Part shown: in pieces, positions 1-10,776 of the stretch
How the letters are laid out: each line of letters starts with the position of its first letter
How positions within the stretch are numbered: the first letter of the stretch is position 1
DNA from: Sarcomyxa edulis
Taxonomy: Eukaryota; Basidiomycota; Agaricomycetes; Agaricales; Mycenaceae
Length of the DNA stretch: 64,000 nucleotides
NCBI GenBank assembly: GCA_009761415.1
Contig: QUOL01000016.1
Span: 310,001 to 374,000 of the forward strand
Reading direction: 5' to 3'
Notes under the pieces: generated by a model
The model's database searches: none
What the model was told of the DNA's origin: nothing
What the model saw: only the letters and a program-made list of their open reading frames with translations
Made by a program: the position numbers and the translations under genes

Positions 1-415
1 GGTAGTGTCCGGGTCCGTTTGACAGGCAATGAGTATATTCGTGTTCGTTTCGCGTTCAGATCTTGAGAGTGAACTTGGAGAGGGATACCGATTCGGAGAC
101 GTTGATATGCCTGGCTAAGGATTGAGAGGAATTTTGGTCTGGCCAGTTCGACCGAGGTCCGAGGAGAAGGAAAGGAAGAAAACGTGACTTGCAAAGGACT
201 TCGTGTTAGAAGAATCAAGATGATGAAAATACATTTGTAGTTGCACGTCCCCAGTAAGATCAATGTAGCTAAGAATAAGAAGAATATCTCGTATACATGC
301 CGTGTTAGAGATAAGTGAAAAGATAATAGACGCATCCCTAGATCTATACCCCGAAAACCCATGAAGAAAAAGAAAAGAAAAGGAAAACGACCACCACCAT
401 ACCCGTATACCCAAA
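1..415. other. 3' flank of xylulokinase gene, no gene seen
   Basis: This stretch lies downstream of the xylulokinase stop codon. I see no reading frame with family similarity and no repeat or RNA gene. It probably holds the 3' untranslated region and the gene terminus. Confidence 0.5.
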
Positions 416-2269
416 CTAAAACTCCAGCAGATTGACCCCAACCTTCATCTTAACAGCCTCATCCTCACAAACCCTATACGCACCCACAAAACCCTCATAA
501 ACCTCTTTCACTCCCTCCTTCGGCACCGCAACACACCTCATCCCAACAGCCTCAACCTCCCCCCCGCTCATCTCCTCAAACGTCCCCACCCCACCATTGA
601 CCCACCGCCACCAAGCATACTTCGCTAAAATCGCCCCACCCATCCCCGCTCCCTCTTTCGTGGTAGAGACGTATACTTTCATACCGAAGATGTCGGAGGC
701 GAGTTGGCGGATGGTTTGGTTGGTGGAGGAGCCGCCTGTCATTACTAGGCGTTGCAGCGGCGGTGCGTTGGCGTTGGAGGGGAGGATGTCGGCGATACGC
801 GATTTGATGGAGAGGAATTGAGATTCGAGGATCGCGCGTGGGTGCGCTGTGTCCGGTATGCCCTCAACCGGCGTGACGGTCCCCGCAGGGTTGGGATCGT
901 CGGGGTCATACTTGAAGAAGAATTCACCAACCACATTCGGCGGGATAATCTCCGGAAGGGGGAAATACAACCCCATATACCCATTATTCCCCGGTGGAGC
1001 ATCTTCCAAAAGCTGGTTGAACTTCTCCCAGTCCCCTCCAGCGTACTTATCGCGTACCTGTTCTCGTGCGAGTGCACCGTTCTTATAGCAGAGCATGGCT
1101 ATTTGAGCTCCGGGGGTCGTGGGGTGGGAGAGGAGGTGGGAGGTGGTGAATCTTTTAGGGGGGGTTGTGGATGGGGGGATGGAGAGGAGAAGGGTGGTGG
1201 ATGTGCCGAGGGAGAGGAGGGCGTCGCCTGGGGCTGAGAATGAGACGACTGTGGCGGAGTTGTCGCCTGTGAAGGGGGCTATTAGGCAGTCTGTACATAT
1301 GTGTGAGAAGCCGTGTTATTGTATATGAGAGCGAGTGGGGGACTTACTTGGACTAAATCCCCAACGCTGTACCCACCAAGGATGGATCTCACCTAGGACG
1401 GTACCTCCAGGAACAGGCTCTGGACCCAACTTCGAACGAAGTTCGGGTCCACCGCAGGCTTCGAGGAGTTGATCGTTCCATTTGCAAGATAAGACGTTCA
1501 TGAGATTCATTCCGCTCGCATCAGAGACTTCAATGGGTGCGATGCGACCTAGGAAGAGAGAGGGCATGAATGAAGATACGAGAGAGATGTGTTTTGTGGC
1601 TTTGTAGGCTTCTGGTTTTAGACGGCGGATCTAAGTCAGAGGAGAGTGTGAGCTTGAAATGACGAAGAGATTACGGTGAGACAGGATTACTCGGGCGATT
1701 TGTGGTCCAGTGAACCGTTCGTAGGCTCTGCTTCCTGTCAGATCTGCGAGTACCTGAGGGCCTCCAACTGCGTCCTCCAAATCCCGACAATCTTGGGTAG
1801 TAGATGAATCCTGCCATATAGGTGCGTTTGGGAGAGAGAACGCTCGAGGAGAAAGCTGCTGGCAAAGCGATAGCGCGGGATGCAAGTCATATAGAATATC
1901 ATCGGAGGCTTTCGACCAATACACGGAGCCATGTTGCTGTAGATGGCCATAAGATCACGGATTGTAGCAAAGTCAGAGATACTCGATGCTCACTTGTCCT
2001 GCTCCAGATACGGCAGCGATTGAGCTGAAATCGACGCCTCCCTGTTTCATGCGTTCCATGAGGAGATCTATGGCATCCAACCACATTGCGACGGGTGAAG
2101 TTACTTCGCCCTCGTCTGGCCCACGGATGGCACCGCTGCTGGTACCATATTCAGGTAAATCTTTGTCAAACCGAACGGAAGATTCGTGAACGACGAGAGA
2201 GTCTTCGGACAACAAGACTGCTTTTATCTGCTGAGTGCTGAGATCAAACCCAAGCCATGTTATGGGCAT
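416..2269 (-). CDS. XKS1: D-xylulose kinase (xylulokinase, FGGY family)
   Basis: The enzyme phosphorylates D-xylulose to D-xylulose 5-phosphate in the cytosol, feeding pentoses into the pentose phosphate pathway. The N-terminus MPITWLGFDLSTQQ is the first phosphate-binding motif of FGGY carbohydrate kinases. The middle exons keep the SDASGMNLMNV substrate-site region, and the last exon has the adenosine-site motif MTGGSSTNQTIRQLASDIFG followed by the usual GAGMGGAILAKYAW helix. I chose the ATG at 2267-2269 because it begins directly before the motif; an upstream in-frame TTG is not a fungal start. The gene has several short introns (for example near 1316-1570 and 1925-1972). It lies in tandem with the secreted-protein gene upstream. 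Family assignment is firm; exact internal junctions are approximate. Confidence 0.92.
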
Positions 2270-2723
2270 GTCGAGCAAGCTTAAGTTCAAAGTTCGAAGT
2301 TGGAGATAACCTCAAACTTTGCGGTGGATGTTAGGAGGATTACGGAGAAAGTTCGAAAGCATCTTGAGTGGGATGGCTTAAAGGTGAAATTTAATCGCGG
2401 ACCGGCATCGGAAGTGTTCTCGTGAGCACCGTGGCCCGGATCCGGACCAATCCCGCGCTTTCTGGCCCAGTCGGAGGAATCTCAAAGGAATCCATCCTCG
2501 CCTCGACCTCACACTCGCCGACTTCAGCCTCATTGTTCGCGACTTTAGCCTCATCGTTCTCTCCAAGTACCACCCAATCACGTCGCATTCCAAGCGTACT
2601 TATAACTAGTATGTATACGAAAAGATATGAGTATAAGACCGAGCTCGAACTCTCTGGTCATACTAGCACCGGTCCGCACTCCGCAGGCCTTGCACGAATT
2701 TCAGCTCAACGAACGGCCCCCGA
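2270..2723. other. intergenic region between xylulokinase and secreted-protein genes
   Basis: This contains the presumed xylulokinase promoter and the 3' flank of the next gene. Two near-identical copies of about 20 bp, reading cgactt(c/t)agcctcat(t/c)gttc, lie back to back at about 2519-2558. No supported gene is present; the open frame on the plus strand has no ATG start and no family features. Confidence 0.4.
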
Positions 2724-3306
2724 CTACAGACCACCGATAATGCCCAACGGGTTGATGGTCAGATTCACATCCAGGAACTCCAGAGTCGCTTGTTTTTGTG
2801 CCTGCAAATCCAAATATGAGACACGATGCAGGATATGCAAAGAGTTAGAGAACGGCTCACCCCGACTAAGAAGAAATGCGCAAAATTCAACTGCGCGTTC
2901 CCAAGCAGAGGGATCAGCGGCATGGTGATCGTGAAGTTTTGCGACGGTGGTGCACCAACAGACTGAGCTGTGGGTGAAAAGTCGTTGACTGTGTCGAGGA
3001 CTGTGCCCAGGGAGGATGAGGGTCCAGTGCAAGCACTGAGAAGATCACAAGTGGTGAGACCGATGACTAGAGCCACCTCTGTAGATGTTGTCAGAGAGGT
3101 CTGGAGATACAATCATCAGTAAGAGTGAAGTGCTACAGGGTTAGAGGGCGTACTGGGCGAGCGACTTGAATGGTGACTGTACTCCCAGGAGCAACGACAT
3201 CTCCATTAGCTGGCGCTTCGATTACAATGCTCTGCGCAATAGCACCAGCAACGATCGCAAGAAGACAGGCGACGAAAGCGTAGTACGACTTGACCGTGAC
3301 ACTCAT
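2724..3306 (-). CDS. small secreted protein, Agaricomycete type
   Basis: The predicted protein starts MSVTVKSYYAFVACLLAIVA, a clear signal peptide ending near AQS. A short beta-type region follows, with the motifs IEAPANGDVVAPGSTVTIQV, STEVALVIGLTTC and NFTITMPL. These match a widespread basidiomycete family of small secreted proteins that I recognise by pattern but whose function is unknown to me. Three exons are needed: a first intron of about 53 nt near 3097-3149 and a second near 2805-2862, after which the protein ends TINPLGIIGGL. I chose the ATG at 3304-3306 because it gives the signal peptide; the upstream in-frame ATG at 3345 would add a charged leader. The protein is expected to be exported or cell-wall associated. 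Confidence 0.75.
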
Positions 3307-4344
3307 GGCGATTTCCAAGAGACTTCGCCTGACCGTACGAAGCACATTTATAGGTAGGTGGGGAACCGAATTCGAAGACCTTGCCCTTGCACAACTTCAC
3401 ATACGCATACGCAAAAGGTGCAGATCATAGCAATCAGCCCAGTTGACAGGTCCTAGGCCCGCCAATGAATCGGTGCCTTCATCGAATCCGATGCCAGGAA
3501 GCCGGGCGGCGGGCTGGATGTTGGCGCTAAAGTGTTTGTCCGCGTCTCTTCGAAATCGAAAGCTTTTGGATTTGGAATTTCCTTCCCGGGTGCATGAGAA
3601 AGATATGCACGCATGTAGTACATCCATAGGGTGGAAGGGTGAAAGTAGAGTTCACGTCGGGACTCGGAATAAACGGTGCCGAGAGTCAGGTGATGTTTGG
3701 GTTCAATGCTCATGCCAAACTACCGCCGACGATAGCCCGTCCAGAGCCCGATCGCTCTAAGTTGTGGCTTAGATAGGAAGTTTTGAAACGGATACGGGTA
3801 CAGATACACTCATACTCATAACAATATGAGGCCAAATTTGGTGCAATCAAGCTTCCTTGTACGGCCTGGTAAGTAAATAAGTACTACAGTCATCGACGCA
3901 ACATCGACGGCTCCTTGAGACGCCCGAATTGTATATCGTCTTCGGCGACATCCCGTTGACCCAATATTTTCCCATTATTGTCGTTATACCTACGAAGTAA
4001 GACCAAGATCTGATATATATCTGGGTGGTTTGAGGACTTTCCTTGGACTAGCCACATTCCATTTTTAAACCTTCTTAATCTCGTCGCCCCAGCGAGTCCA
4101 AATATAATAGTCAAGAAAAATGTGGAAATAGTATGTATGATATCTCAGTATGATATGCCAGACTAAGGATGAACAAGGGTTGCAGGAAAACGGTGTCGTC
4201 GTTGACTGTACCCGCGATTTCGTACGCTTCATCTTCTATGTCACAAATATCCGTTCGCCCCAGGGGATAGAATGTATATTGGCAACAGAAGAAGAAGAGC
4301 ATATGATATCGCGGAATCTACATATAAACGAACGTACATACACA
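3307..4344. other. intergenic region, no supported gene
   Basis: About 1 kb lies between the secreted-protein start and the cytidylyltransferase stop. Several short open frames occur on both strands (for example minus 3453-3713 and 3890-4114), but none has a recognisable domain or splice context. It likely contains the secreted-protein promoter and the 3' region of the next gene. Confidence 0.4.
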
Positions 4345-5454
4345 TCAATAACCAATCCCATATTGATCTATATGCTCTGTGAAATCCGGAGCTTCTTCTT
4401 TCGTATTCATGTGAGGAGAGACGATATTGGGATGGGGAAGAGGTTCGGGGAAGACCTCAAAAGGCGTCCGTGGGCTGGGAGTAGCAGTCGCCGTCGTGGC
4501 TCGTGTGACAGGTTTTCGTACGAGGTTCGTGGTTCGTCTGGTTGGTATCACTCTTCCTGTGATGTGAGTGTAAAGTGTAAGCCAGTATTTAACGGAATGG
4601 AAGGAAGGTATGTATGTGTGATATGTGATGAGGATGAGGAGTACATACCAAGTCTCTTCATATCATCATACCCTTTCAATCGAATTTTATCGCATGCGGG
4701 GTCTACGGAGGTTCCTTCGTCGAGGGCGATATAATCGATCCGGCACCTCCGGATGAGCTGTTCGTCGACTTGCCATGGTGCGTCGGGTACCAGCTGCAGC
4801 CACAAACCAAAAACAGATTATTCAAGTCTCTTTACGCGTGAAAGAAGGAGGAATGCGGCATACCTCGTCGACCCACCGACAATGTCTCACCACCTCACAT
4901 CTCTCCACATGAGGAACGCACACTGGGCCCGCAGCTTCGTGGCTATGGGTGTTACACAGTTCGTCTGAGAAGACGCCGACGAGGAGATAGACAGATGGGA
5001 AGGAGAGCTTTGCTTGTCGCAGTTGTAGTGCGTGACTGGAATAAACGAATTCAAAAATCATGCATGAGGTACGGCGTTCAATACGACCAGAAGTACCAAG
5101 TAGTAGTACCCACCCAACATTAAACTGATCAAACACCCCATCCACATAAACCCGAATCGGTTTCGAATCCGAACACCTAATCCTCCTCGCTTGATTCGCA
5201 AGCGAATTCGAATTCGGTGCTACATCAAGAGCCCTACCAACATACGCCTGTATATCCTCCACACCCAACCTCACCGTCTCAAATGCATCCCTCGCAGCCT
5301 GCGAAGGAGGGGGTTCGTATACTTCAGACGCGGTTTGTCCGGGAACGTGTCCGAGGTCTGCGATGCTTGATTCGAGGGATCGACCGCTTTGGCTGGTGTT
5401 GGAGACGATGTCGTAGTCTGAGAGGTCGTCGCTGAGTGCGGAGGAGACGTCCAT
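4345..5454 (-). CDS. PCT1: cholinephosphate cytidylyltransferase-like protein with altered active-site motif
   Basis: Members make CDP-choline from phosphocholine and CTP, the rate-limiting step of the CDP-choline route. The order of motifs fits: IRVYVDGVFDQFNVGH, ALQLRQAKLSFPSVYLLVGV, FSDEL, then RHCRWVDE, VPDAPW and IDYIALDEGTSVD, ending with RTTNL and a short Pro/Thr-rich tail. A serine/acidic N-terminal region of about 100 residues precedes the domain. Introns split NVG|H (about 5042-5113), VDE|LVPDAPW (near 4800-4862) and RLG|RVIPT (near 4555-4648). The hallmark HxGH is NVGH, and the C-terminal signature usually like RTxGIST reads RTTNLV, so it may be a divergent subtype or a non-catalytic paralogue. 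No membrane-binding amphipathic tail of the animal type is visible. Confidence 0.8.
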
Positions 5455-6213
5455 TATCCGTTATGTATGAGAATGGGATGGGATGGTGGGGGTGGCGTTG
5501 TGAGACCTGCGGGGTAGGTAGGGTAGTAGACCTCGAGGCTGGGCCTGCGTAACTGTAACCGTAACATCATCCAGGGAAGGAAGATCGCGTCCAAACACGA
5601 GGTAAATATGCGAAACGAGGTCTTGCGGAATTTCTGAGGTTTCGCATTTGTTTCGATGTACCCAAAGGCGAGGGGGTATCTGGTCTGTGGTTTGGATTGA
5701 AGATGGATGATAAATGAAAAATCGCCAACCGACGGCGCGTTCCGGCATCGAATTTCATGTCATTTTCAAGTTCTAACGTCTCCTCTCGAGCAACTTCAGC
5801 TTGAGCGTATGGATCTTGCAAATCCTTGACAGCGATAATCTGATACAGATCATCATTCCAATGACAGTATTCTCAACATCCAGGATTTGAGATCTCTGAA
5901 TCATGATGATGTTGCAATTCCAGACAAAGTACGTGAACGATTTTCAAAATTCATACATGATCCATGGCCAATTGACGAGATATCTTCCTTTAGATTTCTG
6001 TACAGTGTACACATCATTCGAATTCCAGACTGTTCATGCATAGTCTAGTTGTTTGCATCGCGACCAGCGTACTCGTCCTCAAAGTCAGCCGCTCCGATGT
6101 GTTACCAGTATGGATGCGGTATCGCTAGCCTCAGCCTGCTCCTTCCTCCCGCGGAGTCGTAGCCTCAGAGATATATAGGAAGAGCCATAGCCTCAGTGGT
6201 CTACAGGAGAACA
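5455..6213. other. divergent promoter region
   Basis: The region separates the cytidylyltransferase (minus) from the coiled-coil protein gene (plus). A minus-strand frame at 5461-5748 starts with ATG but shows no domain, overlaps the expected 5' leader and has no clear splice partner. I see no supported gene here. Confidence 0.4.
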
Positions 6214-8602
6214 ATGCGTTTCTCAATTCGCCAATCTTTCTCTCTGCTTCACATCAACCGTCATCGGACCACCAGATCGGAGGACTTCAGCACCACCTTT
6301 ACGCCCGGCATCCCCACTGCCAGCGCTCTCACGCGATCCGTATCTCTGGAAGCTGTCGATGAGTGCCCCATCGTCAGTGATTCGGCAACCCTGCCTAGAT
6401 TTGATGTCACTCCCATCCTTCATCGCGTTCATACACCGGTGTCGTCTCAGCATGTGTCTCCAATCCAAACGCCTGAGACTCTAGGAGAGGAGGCTAGTCC
6501 CATCACCGCACTACGAACAGCTAACGCCCGCCTACGAGATGCCAACGCAACCCTTGCAATGGAGGCCAGAATTTTAAGCGAAGACCTCGCGAAATTCAGC
6601 AGCTATTACTATACCGAGAAGAACGCAGTCGTCGCTCTTCGGCGGGAGAAGAAATCTGCGGAAGAACAGGCCGAGAAACTAGGAACCAAGCTTGCGGAAT
6701 TTAGCAAATTCTTGGACCGTCTCGCTGACTTGGGCTTACAAGAGCCTGTCTTGGCTAGAGCATGCGATTCACTTTTAGCAGGTGAGGACGCAGATGAAGC
6801 GTTGATTGGTTCTATCAAAGAGGCTGCGACGAAGGAGGGCACACCGTGGGCGCGGATTATGCCCGCTATACAGGGTCAGGGTAACGGCACACCCGACGAA
6901 TACCTATCTGCTGTCAATATGATCCTCAAAACTCGGAAACAGCTGAAACGCAGCGAGAAAGTGGCCAAGTTTTGGAAGCAGGCTGCGCAAGGGCAAGGCG
7001 GCGCGGATATGGCTGACGTGACGCCGTCTCCGTCTCCGTCAGATATCTCACAACTCGTGAATGGTTGTGGGATTGATCATGACATTGACGCCACAGAGGT
7101 AGAGCCCGAGGGTGTATCTACTTGTCAAGAAAGAGGATCTGCGTTAGAGGATTTGATGGCCATATTGCATAGAGGAGATGCTCCTGTCCGACGCAGGCCT
7201 CCAACACCTTCCCAGTCGGATCGATGTCGTTCTCCGGGCCTCGTACCAGCAACGATGATTCCAGTTCTTCCATCTTCGAATATCAACCATGCGTCCACTG
7301 TCACTGCGTTATCCACGTCTTCGAAAGCCAGACCTGCAATCAAGCCCAAACGCAGTTTCAAACATAAATCTAGTATTCCGAGGAATACGTCCATGTCTCC
7401 TACACCAGCCCAGGCTCTCGCACCTCTAGCGAGCAAAATCTTCAAAGAGGATCTTAACGCCACCCATTTGCCTCTCACATACCAATTCGAATTCCCTAAA
7501 TCTAGTCCAGCCCGACCTGTTCTCGCCGATATCGGTAGTATCAGCATTAATAACACGAATAAACCAGTGTCCATCGACATCCCAACTTCGACCCCTTCTA
7601 GTCCCTCGACTACACCGTTCAAGCCTAATTTTCTGTTCTCTGCGAAAGCACTCGGGAAACGCAGAGCCGTGCACATCGTTGATAGCCAGAACACGAGCTT
7701 AGATGCTATTGCTGTGAGTGATTAGTGTTGTTTGATCTTGACTCAGCTCAACCATATTTGCGCTCTGCTAGGCATCTTTCAACGCTACAACTCCACCACC
7801 TCGTATATCGACCCTCACGTCTTCAATTTATCCCGACCCGTTCACTCTTTCGACACGTGACCCAACGAGCAAACAGTCCTTCGATGAGGAAGTAAGCCTC
7901 GCTTGTGACACAGTTGCGGAGCACACCGAAGACTCTAGATACACGCTCGAGAAGTCCTTCGATTATCTCTCCAACCCCAAACCCTCAATTTCTGCATCCC
8001 AGGTGTTTATGTCTCTTGAACGGATATGCGCAGGTTTTAGCAGCGGTAGTCTTGGCTCTCTTGGATCCACACGAGACATCTTTGAACAAATTTCACCCGG
8101 TCCACTGTCAATCCCGAGCCCCGTTACTAGCGATTGCAGTACCCTTCTTGCCGATAACAGTCAAGGGTCTGATTTCTCGTTCGTAGCGGAATCGATCCCA
8201 GACAGGGCATCGGAAGTTTCTTGCTCGGGTTCCGACTCTCTCACTGAACCCAAGCTCTCGCCTTCTTCCCAACTCAAAAATTCCAAGCTTCCCACGTACA
8301 ACCCCCGACTAGTCTCGAAATCCCACGTCAATACTTCATCATATGTCCTCAAACCTACTTTTTCTTCTGCTATGAGAACGGTCGCTTCCCCTGTCAGGTC
8401 ACTTCTAGTCATGAAGACCCCATCTCGAACTCCGAACCACAAGAGATCCGTGACGGCCCCGCTGACGATTAAGAAAAAAACACCTGCCACTGTCAATAAA
8501 CCACGTCACTCGAGTCCAGCCTCGAAAGACGGTACACCGACTCGACGTGTTACTCCCACCAGGAAAAGGACTACTGGCTCTTCTATTCGCACCATCTTGT
8601 AG
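6214..8602 (+). CDS. coiled-coil, Ser/Thr/Pro-rich protein of unknown function
   Basis: I do not recognise this protein. It has two exons. The intron at about 7718-7771 begins gtgagtgattag and ends ctgctag, and removal joins DAIA to ASFNATTPPPR in frame. Residues roughly 90-170 form a heptad-like coiled coil (TALRTANARLRDANATLAME, then a Lys/Glu-rich stretch), followed by a helical region, then long low-complexity Ser/Pro/Thr tracts. The C-terminus is strongly basic (KRSVTAPLTIKKKTPA, TPTRRVTPTRKRTTGSS), suggesting nuclear, microtubule or nucleic-acid contact; this is inference. The ATG at 6214 is the first in frame; an upstream GTG is discarded. A cytoskeletal or kinetochore-type scaffold would fit the composition, but no signature supports a name. 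Confidence 0.7.
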
Positions 8603-8849
8603 TCCTCTATTCATTTTGCTTTCTTGCAGCACAGTTTGTCGTAGTAATCATCCAGTTCGGCTTCTAGTATTGTCGGTGACGGAATCTACTCGTAATCGCT
8701 ATTTCATAATGCAATCTGTTTGGTTTCCTCTGAACTTTCTCGAAGTTTGAGATGCTCGAGTTTTGAGATGCAAAGCGATAAAGACTATACAAACGAATGT
8801 GACTATATTTAAATACTTCCTCATAACATATTCAGACCGAAAGCACGAT

Positions 8850-10776
8850 CTATCGTGACACCCTAGGCTCACTCGACAAGGAATTCGCCATCTCTTTCGA
8901 GAACGGACGTCGATGCACTTGGTCCAGCTCTCTGGCAGCACCCGTCGCACTGACGAAGTGCGTGAATTGCTCTAGTTCCGCCTCGACGCCAACATAGTCA
9001 TACGCGAAATCCCCGATCTCTGTGTCGTCAATCCCTATTATTTCAGTTTCTGCATCGACAGAGATACGAAGGCCGGGGATGTAGTGCATGATCCACAGTA
9101 TAAGCGTCTATGAGACGTAATATTGAGTTTCGTTACTTAGGTTGGTTGGGTCACTGAAACTGGCTTACCGTCACGGTGAACGAGTATCCGAGACCGGCCG
9201 CAGAATCTGCAACATGATAACCTAGCTGAATCCAATGGTGGTCCAGCCATCCACCTGGTATTTTCGTGAATCCGTCAAAGCCAGCAACGCTAGCTTGAGC
9301 AAAGAGTGCCGTCAAAATATTGCCAACGATCCCACCAATGGCATGCGAGGCGAAGACATCACTAAAAGATATATAAGCTTGTTTGCATACCGATATTATG
9401 AGATCCAATACTCACAGTGCATCGTCATAGCCGGCGAGAAATTTGAGTTGAGTGGCAAAGTTACAAATAGTGCCTGCCATGAACCCAAAGAGAACTGCCG
9501 CAGCTGCCATACCAAACGGTTGGATATCATGCCAGACATGTAAACATGGACTACTCACGAGAGCCGACAAATCCAGAGCCTGGAGTAATGGCTACTAGAC
9601 CAGCAATAGCACCAGAACAAAAGCCCACCACAGACCATTTCTTCTCGATTCTATAGTCCCAGAGCATCCAAGTCAAGCCGCTCACGCTAGCAGCTAGGTT
9701 TGTAACAAAACAAGCCTGTGCCGCTCTCAAATTCGCCGAAAGTGCAGAGCCGCCGTTGAAGCCGAACCACCCGAACCACAAGAATACCGTCCCTAATACG
9801 ACATAGCTGGTGTTGTGTGGCTTGTACGCTAAAGAAGCCGTCCCATATCCGCGACGTTTGCCTAGATAGACGGAAATGGCGAGGGCTGCGGTGCCCGAGG
9901 AGATGTGCACGGGAGTTCCACCAGCAAAATCGAGTCCGCCCATCACCATGGACCAACCGTTGGAATTCCATGTCCAGCATGCGATAGGATCGTAGACGAG
10001 AGTCGACCTACAAAAACAGATTGCAAAAATATCAGCCGCAGCTGGTTATGAAGAAAATGCAGAACACATCACCAGACAAAGACGAATATTAGAAGAGGGC
10101 CGAGATGAGCCCGTTCCGCAAATCCTCCAATGGCGAGCATAGGCCTAGAAGATGGGGAGTCAGAGTAAGTGGTTCATTACGAAAATTTTCTTCTAGATAC
10201 CACGTACGTGAGGGCGGCAAACATGAGCTGATAGACACAAAAAACGATAGATGGGATTCGGGCGCTCCCGATGGATGGTTTTTCAAGGACACCCTTCAGG
10301 CCAAAGTATTCTGATGGATTGCGCTCAATTTCGATGAGGAACTAGATCTATCAAACTGACTTACTTAGGTTACCTATGAATGCACTTCCAGTCTCGCTAA
10401 ACGTCAGCGAGAAACCCCAGAAGAACCACTGGATTAGACGACAAATCAATATACGTGTCCTCGATCAATATATATACACGCCTACGGACCTGGAAGGAGA
10501 CCACAGCGAGCGTCATCATGCTAAGGTAAATCATCGAGAGGGCGTTTTTGCGTCGAAGGAGGCCAGAGTAAAAGAAACCCATTCCTGGTATCATTATCCA
10601 GACGAGGGCTGTTGAAGTCAAGACCCATGCGATATCGCCGAGGTTGTATACGACTAGATCGCCCGTCTCGGGGTTGACCCAGTTGAGGTCTCCTGCTATA
10701 CGACCAGTGTAAAGAGCACAGGAAAGGAAGATAGAGACATACCCCACTCACATGAATCATAGGTGACATTCACCAT
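8850..10776 (-). CDS. AMT: ammonium transporter (AMT/MEP family)
   Basis: This is a multi-spanning plasma-membrane channel for ammonium uptake. The N-terminus reads MVNVTYDSCEWAGDLNW after removal of an intron beginning gtatgtctc, followed by the helix IAWVLTSTALVWIMIPGMGF and FYSGLLRRKNALSM. The twin-histidine pore is present: the first His in PVHISSGTAALAIS (about 9905-9907) and the second in DVFASHAIGGIVGN (about 9343-9345). Other family blocks are VFLWFGWFGFNGGSAL and GAIAGLVAITPGSGFV. The cytoplasmic tail is short and acidic (EIIGIDDTEIGDFAYD), ending at the TAG at 8850-8852. Several introns of about 50-60 nt interrupt the gene. Nitrogen-source regulation is usual for the family, but I cannot point to a GATA-factor site with confidence. 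Confidence 0.93.

Noticed and set aside
2422..2928. 168-codon plus-strand frame between xylulokinase and the secreted-protein gene
   Set aside because: It starts with GTG, contains a short duplicated segment and overlaps the supported secreted-protein exon on the other strand.
5461..5821. Open minus-strand frames upstream of the cytidylyltransferase
   Set aside because: They overlap in two frames, have no family features and do not join to the first exon by a plausible intron; most likely 5' leader and promoter.
7125..7694. 189-codon minus-strand frame inside the coiled-coil protein gene
   Set aside because: It is antisense to a long intact plus-strand exon whose frame continues across an intron; the antisense frame is a shadow of codon bias.
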